24,807 bases of DNA from Poronia punctata (GCA_022579005.1 MU401831.1:1-24807); one strand, 5' to 3'. Shown: positions 1 through 10,839, counted from the first letter of the stretch. Numbers and translations: made by a program. Notes: generated by a model from the letters alone, not told the origin.

Positions 1-2421
1 ATTATAAGTAATAAAAATAAACTTATTATAAGCAAATTTTAAAAAAAGTTTTATAAAATATAAAAAATATATTAGTAGCTATTTATTATATAGTATTTTT
101 AAACTAATAGCTAAATAAAATAAATATATTAAACTTTAAAAAAATATTTTTATACTTTTTATAGTAGTAAGCTAAATAGCTAAGTTAAAATATTAATAAA
201 TATTAAGTTTATATATAATAATAATTAATATACTATTATAAGCTATTTACTATTTAAAGTATTATATAAATATTATTTAAAAAATATTAAGTATATATTA
301 AAGTAGCTTTAATTTAATATTTAAAAGATAAAAAAAAAGCTATAATAAATAAAAGCTATATACTATATAGTTTATAAGCATTAAAAATAACTAATAAAGT
401 TAATATAAAAATATTATAATAAATATTATATATTAAAAAAGTTTTAAGCAAATAATATAATAAAGCTATTAATAGTATATTTTAAGTTTAAGTATAAAAA
501 AAAGCTAGCTTTTATATATATTTAAGTTAAAGTTATTAAAAAAGTAAAAACTTAAGTATACTAAATTTAGTTACTAAAAATTTATTTTTAAGTTTATAAT
601 ATATTTTTTATATTATTGCTTAAGCTATAAATAAACTAGCTAAAAAATGCTAGCAAAATAGCATTATTTAAATTAAAAAATAAGCAAAAAAAATAAGTAA
701 TAAAAAATATTATTTAGTATTAAAAAAACTAAAGTAAATAAAAATACTTAATAAAATAAAAAAGCTAGCTAGTAAAATATAATATTTAAAACCTAGCTAA
801 ATACTTAGTAAACATAAGCTATTTATTAAACTAGTATAAAAAAAAAGTTAAAAAAATTTATACTAAATAAAATAATAATTAAAATAGTTATAATTAGTAT
901 AATAAATATTAAATTATAAAATATATACTTAGTTAATAAAAAAATAGCAAGCTATTGCTAAGCAAGCTAAACTAAACTATAATATTAAAAAAAATAAAAA
1001 ACCTATACTTTAATAAACTTATTATAACTTAAAATATATTTAAACTATAAATATAAAAAATATTATTACTAAGTAAAAAGTTAGCAAGTAAAAATTAAAA
1101 AGTAGCTAAAAAAGCAAATAATATACTATATTATTAAAATAGCTATAATTAAAAATAAATAATATAGTTTAATAAGTGTTATAAATAAAGCTAGCAATAG
1201 TAGTAAAAACTATATTATAAGCAAAAATCTTTTAATAAGCTTTGTTAATATTAAAAAATGCTTTAATATTTTTATTTTTATAAGCTTTTTTAAAGTTTAG
1301 CTTTTTATTAGCAGTTTTTAAAATAAATATGTATAACTAATATAAATAAGCATTTAAATTACTTAAAAGGCTATTTTAGTACTTTAAAAAGAAAATAAAA
1401 AACTAAGCTTTATATATAATATTATTAAAGTTATTAAGTAAAAGCTTTTTTTTGCTAATATAAAACTACTAAGCATTAGTAAATATACTAGCAAATAAGC
1501 AATAAAAATATAAACTATAAAAAAAGTAACTATAATAGTTAATAAATAATAAATAGCAACTAATTTTTAATAAATAGTAATATAGTATTATTTTTTTTTA
1601 ACTAATATAACTAGCTTTTTTTAAAAAATAATTACTTGCTAAAAAGCTAAGCTTGCTTTAAATAAGTAAAATATATATTAACTTATAGTAATAAGCATAT
1701 TATTTAATAAAGTAGCGTTTATACTTACGTTTTTATTTTTGTTTTTATTTTTAGCTTTAGCAATAGTAGTTTAATAGTTTTGCTAGGCGTTTTTAGTTTT
1801 AGCGTAAAAATAAGTAATATACTATATAATTTATTAAGTTATACTAACTAAAGTAAAAACTATTTAAAAAAAAATATTTAAGTAAACTAATAAGTAAAAA
1901 AGTAATAAATATATAGTATAATAACTTTAGTAGTTTTTTTTATAAAAAGCACAGTTAACGTTGCTAAAATAGTAAAAATAATAAATGCAAAAATTTAAAT
2001 ATATGCTAAAAATGTAGTATTAGCAAAGCTTTTTACTAAATATTATTATAATTTTTAGCTTATTACTATTTAGCTAAGCAAGATTATAATTAAAATTAAA
2101 AATTTTATAGTTTAAAAATAACTAACTTATTTTAATATTAAAAGTATGCTAGTATATAAACTTAAAATAAAAAAGCTTTAAAAGCAACATAATAGCAATT
2201 ACTTAGTAAAAAGCTTAATAAAATAATAATACTAAGAAAAAAAGTAAATATTAAAATAAGGTTATAAATTAAAAAAAATGCATAAGGCTAGGTATAAGCT
2301 AATAAGTTAACAAAAAGATAGCTTATAAAAGATAATAAATTAATTTAATTAAAAAAATTAAAAATAGGCCTAATTAGCAAATATACCTATAAATGTTAAA
2401 ATTGCTAAAGACTAGCAACTT

Positions 2422-2432
2422 AAAAAGGGGGG
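2422..2432 (+). other. Polypurine tract of family B element
   Basis: AAAAAGGGGGG lies three bases upstream of the TG that opens the terminal repeat at 2436. This is the expected position and composition of the plus-strand primer for LTR-retrotransposon reverse transcription. The matching place in the inverted copy (13674-13683, read on the minus strand) has become A-rich with only two G left, as RIP would produce. Confidence 0.6.
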
Positions 2433-2435
2433 CAG

Positions 2436-2667
2436 TGTAATAAAGCACCTAGCTAAAAAACCTACCTGCTAAGCTATTTGCGCACAAACTACCTATTAGC
2501 CAAGAACACGCTAACTAATAACTAAGGCTTTGCTAGTTATACCCTTTTTAATCCTTTTAGCTAATCTGGTTATACCTAACTAAATAAAAGTTATCTAATA
2601 TACCTAGTTTTTAAAATTGCTAGCAACATTACCTTGCAACTACCTTATTGCTTAAACCCTTATAAAA
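2436..2667 (+). repeat. Family B terminal repeat, copy 1 (3' LTR)
   Basis: A repeat of about 232 bp starts TGTAATAAAGCACC. The right boundary is approximate, around CCCTTATAAAA, where similarity to the other copies ends. It aligns along its full length to the reverse complement of 3606-3955 (without that copy's insertion) and of 13432-13670. Shared landmarks are the blocks around TTGCTAGCAA and TTGCTTAAACC. It is the least AT-rich of the three copies in its outer parts and differs from the other two by indels and transversions, so it probably belongs to another subfamily. No target duplication could be tested because the 5' end of the element is outside the window. Confidence 0.75.
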
Positions 2668-3605
2668 CCTTTTTTAATTTTTTTTAAAGCTTATACTAAT
2701 AATTAAAAGCTAATTAGCTATTGTTTTTTAATAGTATAGCGCTTTTAAGCTTTTATACTAATACTTACTCATAATTTTTTTTTATTTTTATTTTTTTATT
2801 ATTATAGCTTATATAACTGCTTTTAAAAGGTTTACTTAAATAGCTTTAAGTTAACATTTTTTTGCTAAATAAACTTTTAAAAGTCTTTAAAATTAGCTTT
2901 TTAAAAATTATTATAATTTAATATATTTTAATAAAAACGCTAATTTGTTTAAATATTAAACTTAGCTTATATTAAAGCTTATATAATTTTAATTAAATCT
3001 TTATAGCTAGGCTTTTACTAATTGCTTTTTAATAGATATAATCTAGTTTTTAATTTTTATAGTAGTAGTATTTTACTTTAGCTATTTATAGTTATATATA
3101 AAAGCTTTAGGATTATTTTTATAATATAGCTTTTTTATTTAATAAGTAGCTAGACTAACTATAAGTTTTAGTTTATTATATTAATAATTTAATTTAAAAA
3201 ATTATTACTTTAGCTTTTTAAACTTGCTTAAAAGGTTTTATATAATAGTAGTTTAAAGTAAAAAAATGCTTTTTAGCCTTTTAACCTTTTTATTAGTTAC
3301 TATTTAGTAGCTAATTAAGTACTTTAATAAGTATTACCTTTTATTTTCAGTTTTTTAGTTTATTATTAAGTTTTTTACTTTTTTTTATATTTATCTTTAC
3401 TTTCTTATTTTTTGCTATATATAAATTTAGCTTAATTATTAGCTAGCTTTTTTAGTTTTTATTACCTATTTTAGTATTAGGTTTAGTAAGCTTATTTATA
3501 TTATTGCTAGTTATTTACTTAGTAGTTATAAACTATACCTAGTTTTTAATTTAAATCTATTTACTAAATATTATATTATAACTTAAAAAATAAAAATAAA
3601 AAAGG
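2668..3605. other. Unassigned AT-rich spacer between two inverted family B repeats
   Basis: No open frame longer than noise and no recognised repeat. On the minus strand, roughly 3300 down to 2900, one frame reads for some length with stops almost only at codons that could derive from CAA, CAG or TGG. It has a Lys/Leu-rich, charged composition when AAA is read as possible GAA. This suggests a dead coding sequence of unknown type. It could be the far 3' part of element A or a separate element, and nothing in it allows a family call. Confidence 0.35.
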
Positions 3606-3805
3606 ATAAAGGTTTAAGCAATAAAGTAGTTATAAGGTAATATTGCTAGCAATTTTAAAAACAAAGTATATTAAATAGCTTTTATTTACTTAGCTAAGTA
3701 AGTAACTAAACTAGCTAAAAAGATTAAAAAAATATAACTAGCTAAGCCTTAGCTATTAGTCGGCGTAGGTTTAGCGTGTATATAGTCTGTGCACCTATAG
3801 CGCAG

Positions 3806-3821
3806 CTAGTAGGTCTTATAG
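3806..3821. repeat. 16-bp target-site duplication, left copy
   Basis: CTAGTAGGTCTTATAG, identical to 3923-3938. The uninterrupted homologue in the repeat at 13432-13670 has a single version of this site (CTAGTAAGTTTTATAA), so it is a duplication made on insertion. Confidence 0.85.
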
Positions 3822-3922
3822 TAGTAGAATTTTAACGTCTATTTTAGGTGGGTCCAGGCTAACTATAATGGCGCGACTGTAGCTGCAAGTGCCTTAGCAG
3901 CCAGCCGCCCCTTACCACCCCA
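3822..3922 (-). mobile_element. 101-bp GC-rich SINE-like insertion
   Basis: A 101-bp segment interrupts the family B repeat cleanly and is flanked by a perfect 16-bp direct duplication. It is by far the most GC-rich stretch in the window and shows no RIP-type depletion. On the minus strand it begins TGGGGTGGTAAGGGG and ends in a short run of CTA triplets next to the duplication. A 13-16 bp duplication with a simple-repeat tail is typical of target-primed insertion by LINE machinery, so a SINE or a very short 5'-truncated retroposon is the best reading; strand is assigned from the tail. An internal hairpin can form between 3882-3886 (GCTGC) and 3897-3901 (GCAGC). I looked for RNA polymerase III A and B boxes: a weak TGGC-type A box is possible, but no convincing B box was seen. 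A tRNA origin is therefore unproven. Confidence 0.65.
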
Positions 3923-3938
3923 CTAGTAGGTCTTATAG
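3923..3938. repeat. 16-bp target-site duplication, right copy
   Basis: CTAGTAGGTCTTATAG, identical to 3806-3821. After it the family B repeat resumes (GTAGGTGCC, compare GTAAGTGCT in the copy at 13432-13670). Confidence 0.85.
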
Positions 3939-3955
3939 GTAGGTGCCCCGTTATA

Positions 3956-4530
3956 ATATTATATTAAAAATATTTTTTTTAAAGTATACTATAAAAAGCA
4001 GCATTATAATTTATACTTAAAGCAATATTTTAATTATAGCAAAATAAGCTAAATTTGTTATTGTTAGCTACTTTTGTAACTATTGCTTAATAAGGCCTTA
4101 TTATACAATTTCCTAACTTTAAAAAAAAGCAAATAATAGCTAGTCTTTTAATTAATTAATTACTTTAAATAGGTATAGTATAAACTAGTTTTTAATAAAT
4201 ACTACTAAAATTATAATTTTTATTTTTTTAACTTATATATTATATATAAAGAAGTTATTTTAATAATATAAAAACATGTTTATTTTAATAATAAAATTTA
4301 TATTTAAAAGCAAAAAAAACAAAGTATATTATTTTAAAGTAATATATAATAAAAAATTAATACTTTGCTTAATAAGCTATACTTTAATTTTAATAATTTT
4401 AATATAATTAACTTTATTAATATTATTAATATAGCTTTTTTATATAAAATTAGTTTGTTAAACTAGTAAAGCGTGCTTTAAAACGTATATTTAAATAATA
4501 AAGCTAGCTTATATACTAATATTAATAACT
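3956..4530. other. AT-rich stretch, no feature recognised
   Basis: Very AT-rich sequence with stops in all frames. It does not match the internal region next to the other family B repeats. A short GGCCTTATTA block near 4091 also occurs near 17449 inside element D, but the similarity does not extend and is probably chance. Nothing else is supportable here. Confidence 0.4.
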
Positions 4531-4730
4531 TTTATAATAATAGTAAAGGGAACTATAAAGTAGCGTAGTAAATTCTGTAAATTAATAATATAAAAAAGAA
4601 AAAATCTAGCAAGCCTAGGTTAATTAGCTAACAGTAACCAATTAACCTTAGTACACTAGTCCTTATCTAATCTAGCTATTTAATCTAAAGCTATAGGACT
4701 TTATCCTTATAATAGGTCCCTTTATAATAC
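4531..4730. other. Less mutated island, possible LTR remnant of element A
   Basis: About 200 bp with clearly more G and C than its flanks, including intact CC, GG and CA steps. Its ends are loosely inverted: AATAGTAAAGGGAA near 4540 against GGTCCCTTTATAATA near 4716-4730. It lies downstream of the integrase of element A on the minus strand, where a 3' LTR would be expected. No second copy is present in the window and no clear polypurine tract borders it, so the LTR reading is only a suggestion. It could also be a short unique segment that RIP did not recognise. Confidence 0.3.
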
Positions 4731-5679
4731 GTTGTATTAAGTGCTAGCTATATAAAAAAAGCAACGTTAACTTTAACAATTTTAAATGCTAATTTGTTTA
4801 TTTTTATACTTTTTATATTCTTTTTGCCTTATAAGGTCTTTTTTACTGCTTATAGTTAGTTTTATTAAGTATAACTTTTTTATTTTTAGTTAAATTTTTA
4901 ATTAGTTATAATACTTTTAAATTAACTATTTTATGCTATGCAGTTGCTATTTAAAGCGCTACTAGTTATCTTTATAACTATAAGCCTTTTATTTAACTAA
5001 GTATTAAAAGCTTTTTTTAAAGCAGTCTAGTTAGTAATTTAAAATAGTTTTAATTTTAAATAATTTACTAGCTTTTTTAAGTTTAGTTAGTTGTCTTAAA
5101 TTAAACTTAGTGCTAAAATAAATGAATAAAATAAGTCTTTACTTTTTTATTTAAAAAATAGGTAAGCTATAAATATAACTAAATAAATTATAAAGGTTTT
5201 TAGTAAATTAATTTTATAAGCTAGTTTTTTTAATTTTTATTTTTATTTTTTAAAGGCTAGCGCGTTGCTAAAAGTATTTTTAAAAAAGTTGCCTAAGTAA
5301 ATAATATTTATAATAAAGTTAAAAGTAAACCTTGTCCTCTTTGCTAAATTTAATTAGTTTATAGTTTTAATTATAATATTATTTAGCGCAAGTAGTAGCA
5401 AAGTTTATAGCTAGTTTTACGTTTTATTTAAAGTACATTTAAAAGGTATTTAACTTATTTAAATATAATGCTATTAAAGTCGTTTTTTTAAGTATATAAT
5501 AACGTTATTAAATCTAAGCAGTTAAAATTTAAATAGCAGTTTATAAGCAAAAGCCTTGATAGTTTTAAAGTAACTACTATTTAAGTTTTATTACAATACT
5601 AGTAATAGTTTTATTTATTTCTTTTTTAAGTGCTTAAAATAAAAATAGCATATTGCTATTTTAAATATTTAATTTTTTT

Positions 5680-6235
5680 GTTTTAAAGCTTTATTTGTTT
5701 ATAAGTAATATGCTTTTAATATTAAAAGTCTTGCTTTAAATTTTTTTTATAAGCTTTTTTAAAAAGCTAAAGTAAACTTTTAATTTTAATTTAAAATAAT
5801 GCTAAATAAAACATTTTAATTATTTAGTAGGATTATTTAAGTAAATACCGCTGCTTAGTTTTTTATAATATATTTTACGTTATTAAATATTAGTAATAAC
5901 TATTTAAATATAATATAAGTAATTATTTTTAAAGCATTAAAATATTTATAGCTTTTTAGTTTTTAAAGCAAGTTAGCTAATTTAACTTTTAAAAGCCTTA
6001 TAATAAAGTTTATAGCAATAGTTTTTATAAAGCGTAAATTTACTAGTTTTATTGCTTAATAAAAACTATATAGCTTTTTTTATAAAGTAGCATAAAGTTT
6101 GCATATATTATAATAGTTAATATATTTTCTAACTAGCTTTGTTTTAAATTAAATTAAATATTAGGTTAACTTTTATAACACATGTTATTTTTTAAAGTAA
6201 TATTTATTATAATATACTATTGCTATAAACGTTAC
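5680..6235 (-). pseudogene. Ty3/Gypsy integrase remnant of element A
   Basis: The minus-strand translation follows a retroviral-type integrase through its RIP stops. First comes an HHCC zinc-binding part around 6180-6090, where HYNICKLYA-like residues keep one Cys and the second has become Tyr by TGT-to-TAT. Then the core begins near 6020 with AINFI, the RIP form of AIDFI carrying the first catalytic Asp. An NxxNV...SII stretch before the second Asp lies near 5830-5790. The conserved AYHPQTDG region survives near 5740-5690 as AYYL*TNKA. Asp codons appear as Asn (GAT to AAT), which is what RIP does after T. The enzyme would insert the element cDNA into host DNA; this copy is inactive. Confidence 0.75.
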
Positions 6236-7079
6236 TACTATACTTTTTAGTATATATAGCCTTTAGTTTCCTTTTTATTTTTTATTATAAATTAAACTCT
6301 TAATAACTTTAAATAAATAGCTAGGCTTTAAAAAGTTTATAACGTCTTTATTATTATTTTAAATTTTTTACAAAATTTAGTAATACTTTAAGTCTTTTTT
6401 ATAGCCTTTTTAAAATTCCTTTTTTATTTTAAAATCTATAATAACAATTGTTTTACTAACTAATTATACTTATTTAAGTATAGGTTTTTTATTTAATTAA
6501 ATTACCTTATTATTTTTATTTACCTTATTAATAACGTTTTAAACTTAGCTTAGCGTATTTAAAACAAAGTTAAGCTATTTTAAAAAATAATAAGTTTATA
6601 AGCTATACCAAAAAAAAATTAACACATTTACTAGCTTTTTGTTTACTTTATTTATTAAAGCAATATTAAAGCTAATTTAATTAAGTATCCTTTTAATAGC
6701 TAAATAGTTTGTTAACATTACTACTAAGTTATTTAAAGCCTTAATTATTGTTTTTAAGCGTTTGCAAGCCTATACTACACATACTACCTCTATTTTAAAA
6801 AGTTTATATTTTAACTTTAGTTAAAATAGTAACTAGCTTAAAAACATAATAAGTTTTACTTAAGTATTTAAAATAAATATATTAAGTTGCTACTTATAGC
6901 TTTTTTTAATATAAAATAATATAATGCTAAATCCTTATTTTAGCAAAGCGTCTACTTATATAAACAAGGTTTATGCTAACTTATAATATTTAAAAATAAT
7001 ATCCTTATAAATAAAGTCTTATATAGCCTAAAAAAATATAAGTTTAGCTTTAATAAGTTTAAAATAAGTTAATTAAATA

Positions 7080-7600
7080 TAAGCCTAACGTTTTTTAAAA
7101 TTACTATTTAATACTTTTTTCGTTTCTTATCCCTTATTTAATAAAGCAGTCTTTTTTTTACAAAAGTTTTATATATTAAGCGTAGTATAGTAGCAATGTT
7201 TATAAAAATCTGCTATTGCTAAAGTACTATTTTAAGGCCTTTAAATTATTTAAAAATGCAAAGTTTTTAAAAGCAGCTAACTTATACTTAGTTATTAACA
7301 TTTTAAAAAAGTTAATATAAAAGCTTAGTAGTTTTATAAAAAAGTATTTTAAAAACAACATTTTTAATAATATTAAAATTTGTTTCTATTTAAATAAATT
7401 AAATACTTTTTATAAGTATTTTAAGTAAGTAGTTTTATTATTTACAAATATAATAATATTATTAATAAAAGCTTTATAAAATAACCTATATAGTTTTAAA
7501 GTTTAATTTATAAAACGCTAAATATAAGCTAGCAAGTTATAAAATCTTATAAGCGCTACTATAAAGCGTTTTAGTCCTTATAAACTTACTATAATAAATT
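7080..7600 (-). pseudogene. Ty3/Gypsy reverse transcriptase remnant of element A
   Basis: The minus-strand translation matches the palm and thumb part of fungal Ty3/Gypsy reverse transcriptases. The catalytic Y/F-x-D-D box reads AFINNIIIF at about 7444-7473, with both Asp turned into Asn by GAT-to-AAT changes. Downstream are a KQILI...FLKY..IKLLSFYIN stretch near 7390-7310 and a KLAAFKNFAF..NLKAL stretch with YYA*YIKLL near 7290-7160. These correspond to the usual sections after the active site (the LGY/LGF block and the FLGF/YR-type block leading into RNase H). Stops fall at convertible Gln/Trp codons. The upstream fingers domain should lie at about 7600-7950 but was not followed codon by codon, and RNase H is expected at about 7080-6450 by position only. 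Confidence 0.75.
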
Positions 7601-9564
7601 AATCTTAATAATTTAAATAAACTTTAAACTAGTAAAAAAAAGCTATAGCGTTAACTATAATAACATATTTTTTTAAACTAATTTAATTACTTTTAATTAT
7701 AAAAGCAATAAATAGGTTTTAAAAACGGCTATCTTATTAAAAGCTTAAAGGTTTATTATAAGTTTAGTTTATATACTCCTTTTTACTTACTAATAAGCAA
7801 TAAAAGTTAAATAAGCAAAAAAGCTTAGTTTATTTACTTATTTTATTTAACTTTGCTTATATAGCTTATTAAAAACCTTATTAACAATTACTTAGTTTTT
7901 AGCGCAAAAAAAGTAAGGCCAACTATTTAACTTTATTTATTACTAGTTATTTACTAAAGGTATTTTTATTTAGTTTTTTTCTAAAATATTAATAATTTCT
8001 TAATTAGTTTAAATTGCTAAAAAATCCTTTACAATTTAAATAATCTTTCTAGTAGCAGAATTTAGTCTAGCATATATAAACTGTTTATTAGAACTAATAA
8101 TTTCCTTTGTTTTAAAAAGCTTTTAAATTTAAAGTTACTTATTTTCTTATTTTTAGCTTAATTAGTTTTAATATTAAATAGTTTTACAATCTTTAGTTAG
8201 TTTATTACATTTTATACCTCTTTGCTTAAGCTAAGGTATTTATTAGTAGTTAAAGCAATATATATAAATAAGTTTAGTATTTTAAAGTTAATTAAGCATT
8301 TAATAAAAAAGTTATTAGCAATATTTACCTTGCTAGTTACTTTAATAAGTGCAAGCATTTATAATATTATTATTACTACTGCTATAGCTTTTAAATATTC
8401 TTTTTAAGTAGCTTCCTATTTTTTAGTTTTAGTTTATTTATTAATAGTACTTACTTTTATACCTTTTGTAACCTTTTTTAGCTTAGGTAAGAAGTTAGCT
8501 ATAATTATAATATTTAAAGTAGTTAATTTTATAAACAAAAAAATAGCGTTTTTATATATTAGTTTAAAAATAAAATCTTAGTTTAATAGTAATAATTTAT
8601 ATTAAGTTAAAGCTAATAAAGTCTTTTTTAGTTTTAATAATACTTTATAAGCTAAAGTTACTTTTTAAACATAAAGGTATAATCTTAGTTAAATTATAAA
8701 AAAGTATTAAAACCTTTTATTACGTTAAACGTAATAGTTTAGCTTTTAAAGTCAATTTTAGCTTTATAAGTACTACTAAAATTAGTTCTTAACAATATTT
8801 AAAGCTTTATAATTTTATTTAGTACTTATATAAATACTATAAACTTAACTTATTTATTTTTAGATTTGCTAGTTTTTACTATATATATTTTTAAAGTAGC
8901 TTATTTAGTATACTTAACTTATTTACTGCTAATACCTTAAACCTTGCTTAACCGTTTTTAATAGTATATATAATTATATTTAATAGGTTGCAAGTAATAA
9001 TGTTACAACCTGTTTTAATATTAAAACAAATAGTCTTTTTTGCAAATTTAGGTTTTATATAAACTAGAATGTATAAGTAAAAGTATTAGGATTAACTAAT
9101 AAGTTTTTTTATCTAGGTTTTTAAAAACGTTATAACTTAAATACGTAGTTTTAAAAATTTTAATTTATTCAATCTAGCAAGATAGGCTTTATTATTAAGT
9201 TTTAAATTAAGTTCCTTATTTATTTCCTTTTAATATTGTTTTAAGTGCTTAAATATTTGAATTTATAACTTAGAAAATTAGTTATATTCTATATAATTTA
9301 GCCTAGGTAGCTTTAAAGTAAAAATATTGCAAAACCTTGCTAGTTTTTAAGTATACTTTTAGCTATAACGTTTTTTTTCTTTTAAATTTAAAAATGTGCT
9401 ACTACAATGTTTATAATGCATATTATAGTTAATAACTATAAATGCCTTGTTTAACTTTAAGTCTAAAAAGTTTTTTTTTAATAAATCTATTAAGCTTTTG
9501 TTTAAGTTAAATTTGCAATTTAACTTTTTCTTTTTTGCTAGGTTTAAATAGTCTTTTTCTTCAT

Positions 9565-9636
9565 CCTTATTTTAAAATTTATCCTTGTTTTAAGGTTTAT
9601 TTTTATTTTAAGGTTTATTTTTATTTTTTTTCTAAT
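9565..9636 (-). repeat. 18-bp degenerate tandem repeat in gag tail of element A
   Basis: Four 18-bp units, each ending in TTTAT or a close variant. Units 2 and 3 (9583-9600 and 9601-9618) share TTTTAAGGTTTAT. The period is a multiple of three, so on the minus strand it encodes a six-residue repeat rich in Asn and Lys (KNKP-like), consistent with expansion inside a once-functional reading frame. Confidence 0.65.
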
Positions 9637-10253
9637 CTTTAAATTAGTATTTGTTTTTTTTAGAATTATTTTTATAATAACTGCAATTGTTGCAATTTTA
9701 ACTTTTATTATAATTATAGCTCCTATTGCGTTTATTACGCTAGCGGCTTTTAGTTTTATTATTGACTTTATTGTTTAATTAGTTTTTAAAAAAACTATTT
9801 AGTTGCTTTCTTTGTTTTCTTTTAAATTTAAAAGTATATAAATTTAGCTGCTAATAAAAGTACTGCTTTTTTATAGGCAAAAAGTTTAAAGTATTTACTA
9901 AAACTTTTTTTTTAGTTAGGTATAAGTATATTTTGCTTTTAAGCTAGGTTTATTGCTAACTATATAGCTATAACTACTTTTATTTAGTTAAAATTATTGC
10001 TTGCTAGTAAATAACTTGCTTATATTTAATCTTTTTTTTTAAAGTATTTTTTTAATACGTTTTTATTATATATAATATTTTTAAGCTTAAGCTATAAAAA
10101 GTTGCTTTGCTTAGTAGCAATGCTTAAAGCTATAGTAAAACGTTAGCTAAGTTAGTTTATTATCTTTTAAATACTTTTATTTTAAAAGCGTTTTTTTTTA
10201 ATAATAAAAACTAAATTTTACTAATAAGCTGCAGCTTTGCTTAATAAAGTAAG

Positions 10254-10258
10254 CTATA
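10254..10258. repeat. Target-site duplication of element C, left copy
   Basis: CTATA directly before the TG of the left LTR of element C. It matches 13060-13064 directly after the right LTR. Five bases is the usual size for LTR-retrotransposon integrases. Confidence 0.75.
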
Positions 10259-10436
10259 TGTTATAGTAAGAAGGAAGAATATAAGGAAGGGATAGTTAGG
10301 TATAATATTAGGTATATTAGGTATTGTAGTTAATATAGACTAATGTTTAAAAAAAGAAGGAATTTTATTTAATATAGGGGTAAAACGTATTTTTTATATA
10401 AGTTTAATAGAGGTACTTTGTACTTTTGTTATTATA
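10259..10436. repeat. Element C left LTR (178 bp)
   Basis: Starts TGTTATAGTAAG and ends GTTATTATA (mutated from ...ATCACA as kept in the right LTR). It is G-rich on the plus strand (GAAGGAAG, AAGGAAGGGAT) and keeps many G that are A in the right copy. Confidence 0.85.
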
Positions 10437-10839
10437 ATTATTTCCTTTTTTTATTATACTTAACTATAAGTATGTTAATAGTATTATTTTAAGTATATGT
10501 AGTTTAGCTGTTTATGTATTTTTTAGCTATAACTTTTAATTAACTTAACTAATTAAATTGTTTAGTACTTAAGTACTTAGGTACTTTTTAATTAAACTAT
10601 AGGTATTAAAGTTAGGTTTATTATAAGCGTGTTTTGTAGTTAGTTTAAACATATACTAATATATTTTTATATTTTACTAACACTTATATTAACTTTTTTA
10701 TTTTTTATTTTTAATACTTTTATTATTACTATTATTTTAATTTTACTTTTTATTTTTTGCAACTTTTTTTTTTATATTTATTAATACTTATTTTACCTTT
10801 TTTTTGCTTTTTTTCCTTTTTGTTTTATATTTAATTTAA

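Larger units (their letters stand above)
1..2667 (+). mobile_element. Family B LTR-type element, 3' part, heavily mutated
   Basis: This is the 3' end of a retroelement whose 5' part lies off the left edge. It ends in a polypurine tract (2422-2432) followed directly by a terminal repeat beginning TGTAATAAAG. The stretch is collinear, in inverted orientation, with 13432-15260 plus 22225 to about 23013. For example, the sequence at 340-470 is nearly identical to the reverse complement of about 22570-22690. Every frame is broken by TAA/TAG. Short coding-like runs exist (lysine-rich remains near 2200-2350), but I could not assign reverse transcriptase, integrase or transposase motifs, so the superfamily is unknown. 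The LTR reading rests on the TG start, the adjacent polypurine tract and the lone copy of the repeat at 3606-3955. A DNA transposon with long terminal repeats is less likely but not excluded, because only one end is visible. Confidence 0.7.
3606..3955 (-). repeat. Family B terminal repeat, copy 2 (probable solo LTR)
   Basis: This copy is in the opposite orientation to copy 1 and the same as copy 3 (13432-13670). Without the 117 bp added by an insertion and its target duplication, it is about 233 bp, matching the other copies. It is closest to copy 3; both share the block AGTCGGCGTAGGTTTAG. The sequence beyond 3955 does not match the internal sequence that follows copies 1 and 3, and the sequence left of 3606 matches neither. 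It is therefore best read as a solo LTR left by recombination, or as a truncated fragment. No clear 5-bp target duplication was found at its edges. It retains more G and C than its surroundings. Confidence 0.7.
4740..10258 (-). mobile_element. Element A, Ty3/Gypsy retrotransposon, main part (dead)
   Basis: A minus-strand Ty3/Gypsy element. Read from high to low coordinates it gives gag-like remains (13431-13065 and 10258 to about 9540), reverse transcriptase (about 7600-7080), then integrase (about 6235-5680). This reverse transcriptase-before-integrase order is diagnostic of Ty3/Gypsy and not Copia. It is split by element C at 10258/13060. Its 5' end is cut at 13431 by the family B' element, so its 5' LTR should lie beyond the right edge of the window. 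The left boundary is uncertain: the coding-like signal fades around 4750, and the island at 4531-4730 may be its 3' LTR. All frames carry many TAA/TAG at positions explained by CAA, CAG and TGG, so it cannot make protein. Confidence 0.7.
9540..10258 (-). pseudogene. Gag-like remnant of element A, C-terminal part
   Basis: This is the region upstream of pol on the minus strand. It shows a lysine/asparagine-rich, low-complexity coding remnant typical of a nucleocapsid tail. A short Cys-x2-Cys (TGCAACAATTGC on the minus strand, 9683-9694) may be the first half of a zinc knuckle, but the expected His and last Cys are not seen at the canonical spacing. Four degenerate 18-bp units follow at 9565-9636. 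The insertion of element C at 10259 separates this part from the N-terminal part at 13065-13431. Confidence 0.45.

Noticed and set aside
3822..3922. tRNA gene
   Set aside because: Length and GC content invited the idea, but no complete cloverleaf, anticodon arm or B box could be drawn, and the 16-bp flanking duplication points to a retroposed element.
4091..4103. GGCCTTATTA block shared with about 17449
   Set aside because: The similarity is about a dozen bases and does not extend, so it is not evidence of a shared element.
8222..8407. 61-codon open frame on the plus strand
   Set aside because: It lies antisense to the gag-pol interval of element A, has the composition expected of AT-rich noise (Ile, Leu, Lys, Tyr), and shows no ribosomal or domain signal. 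Reads as a chance gap between stops.
9683..9694. Complete CCHC zinc knuckle in element A gag
   Set aside because: Only the first Cys pair is present at correct spacing; the His and final Cys positions cannot be recovered by C-to-T changes.
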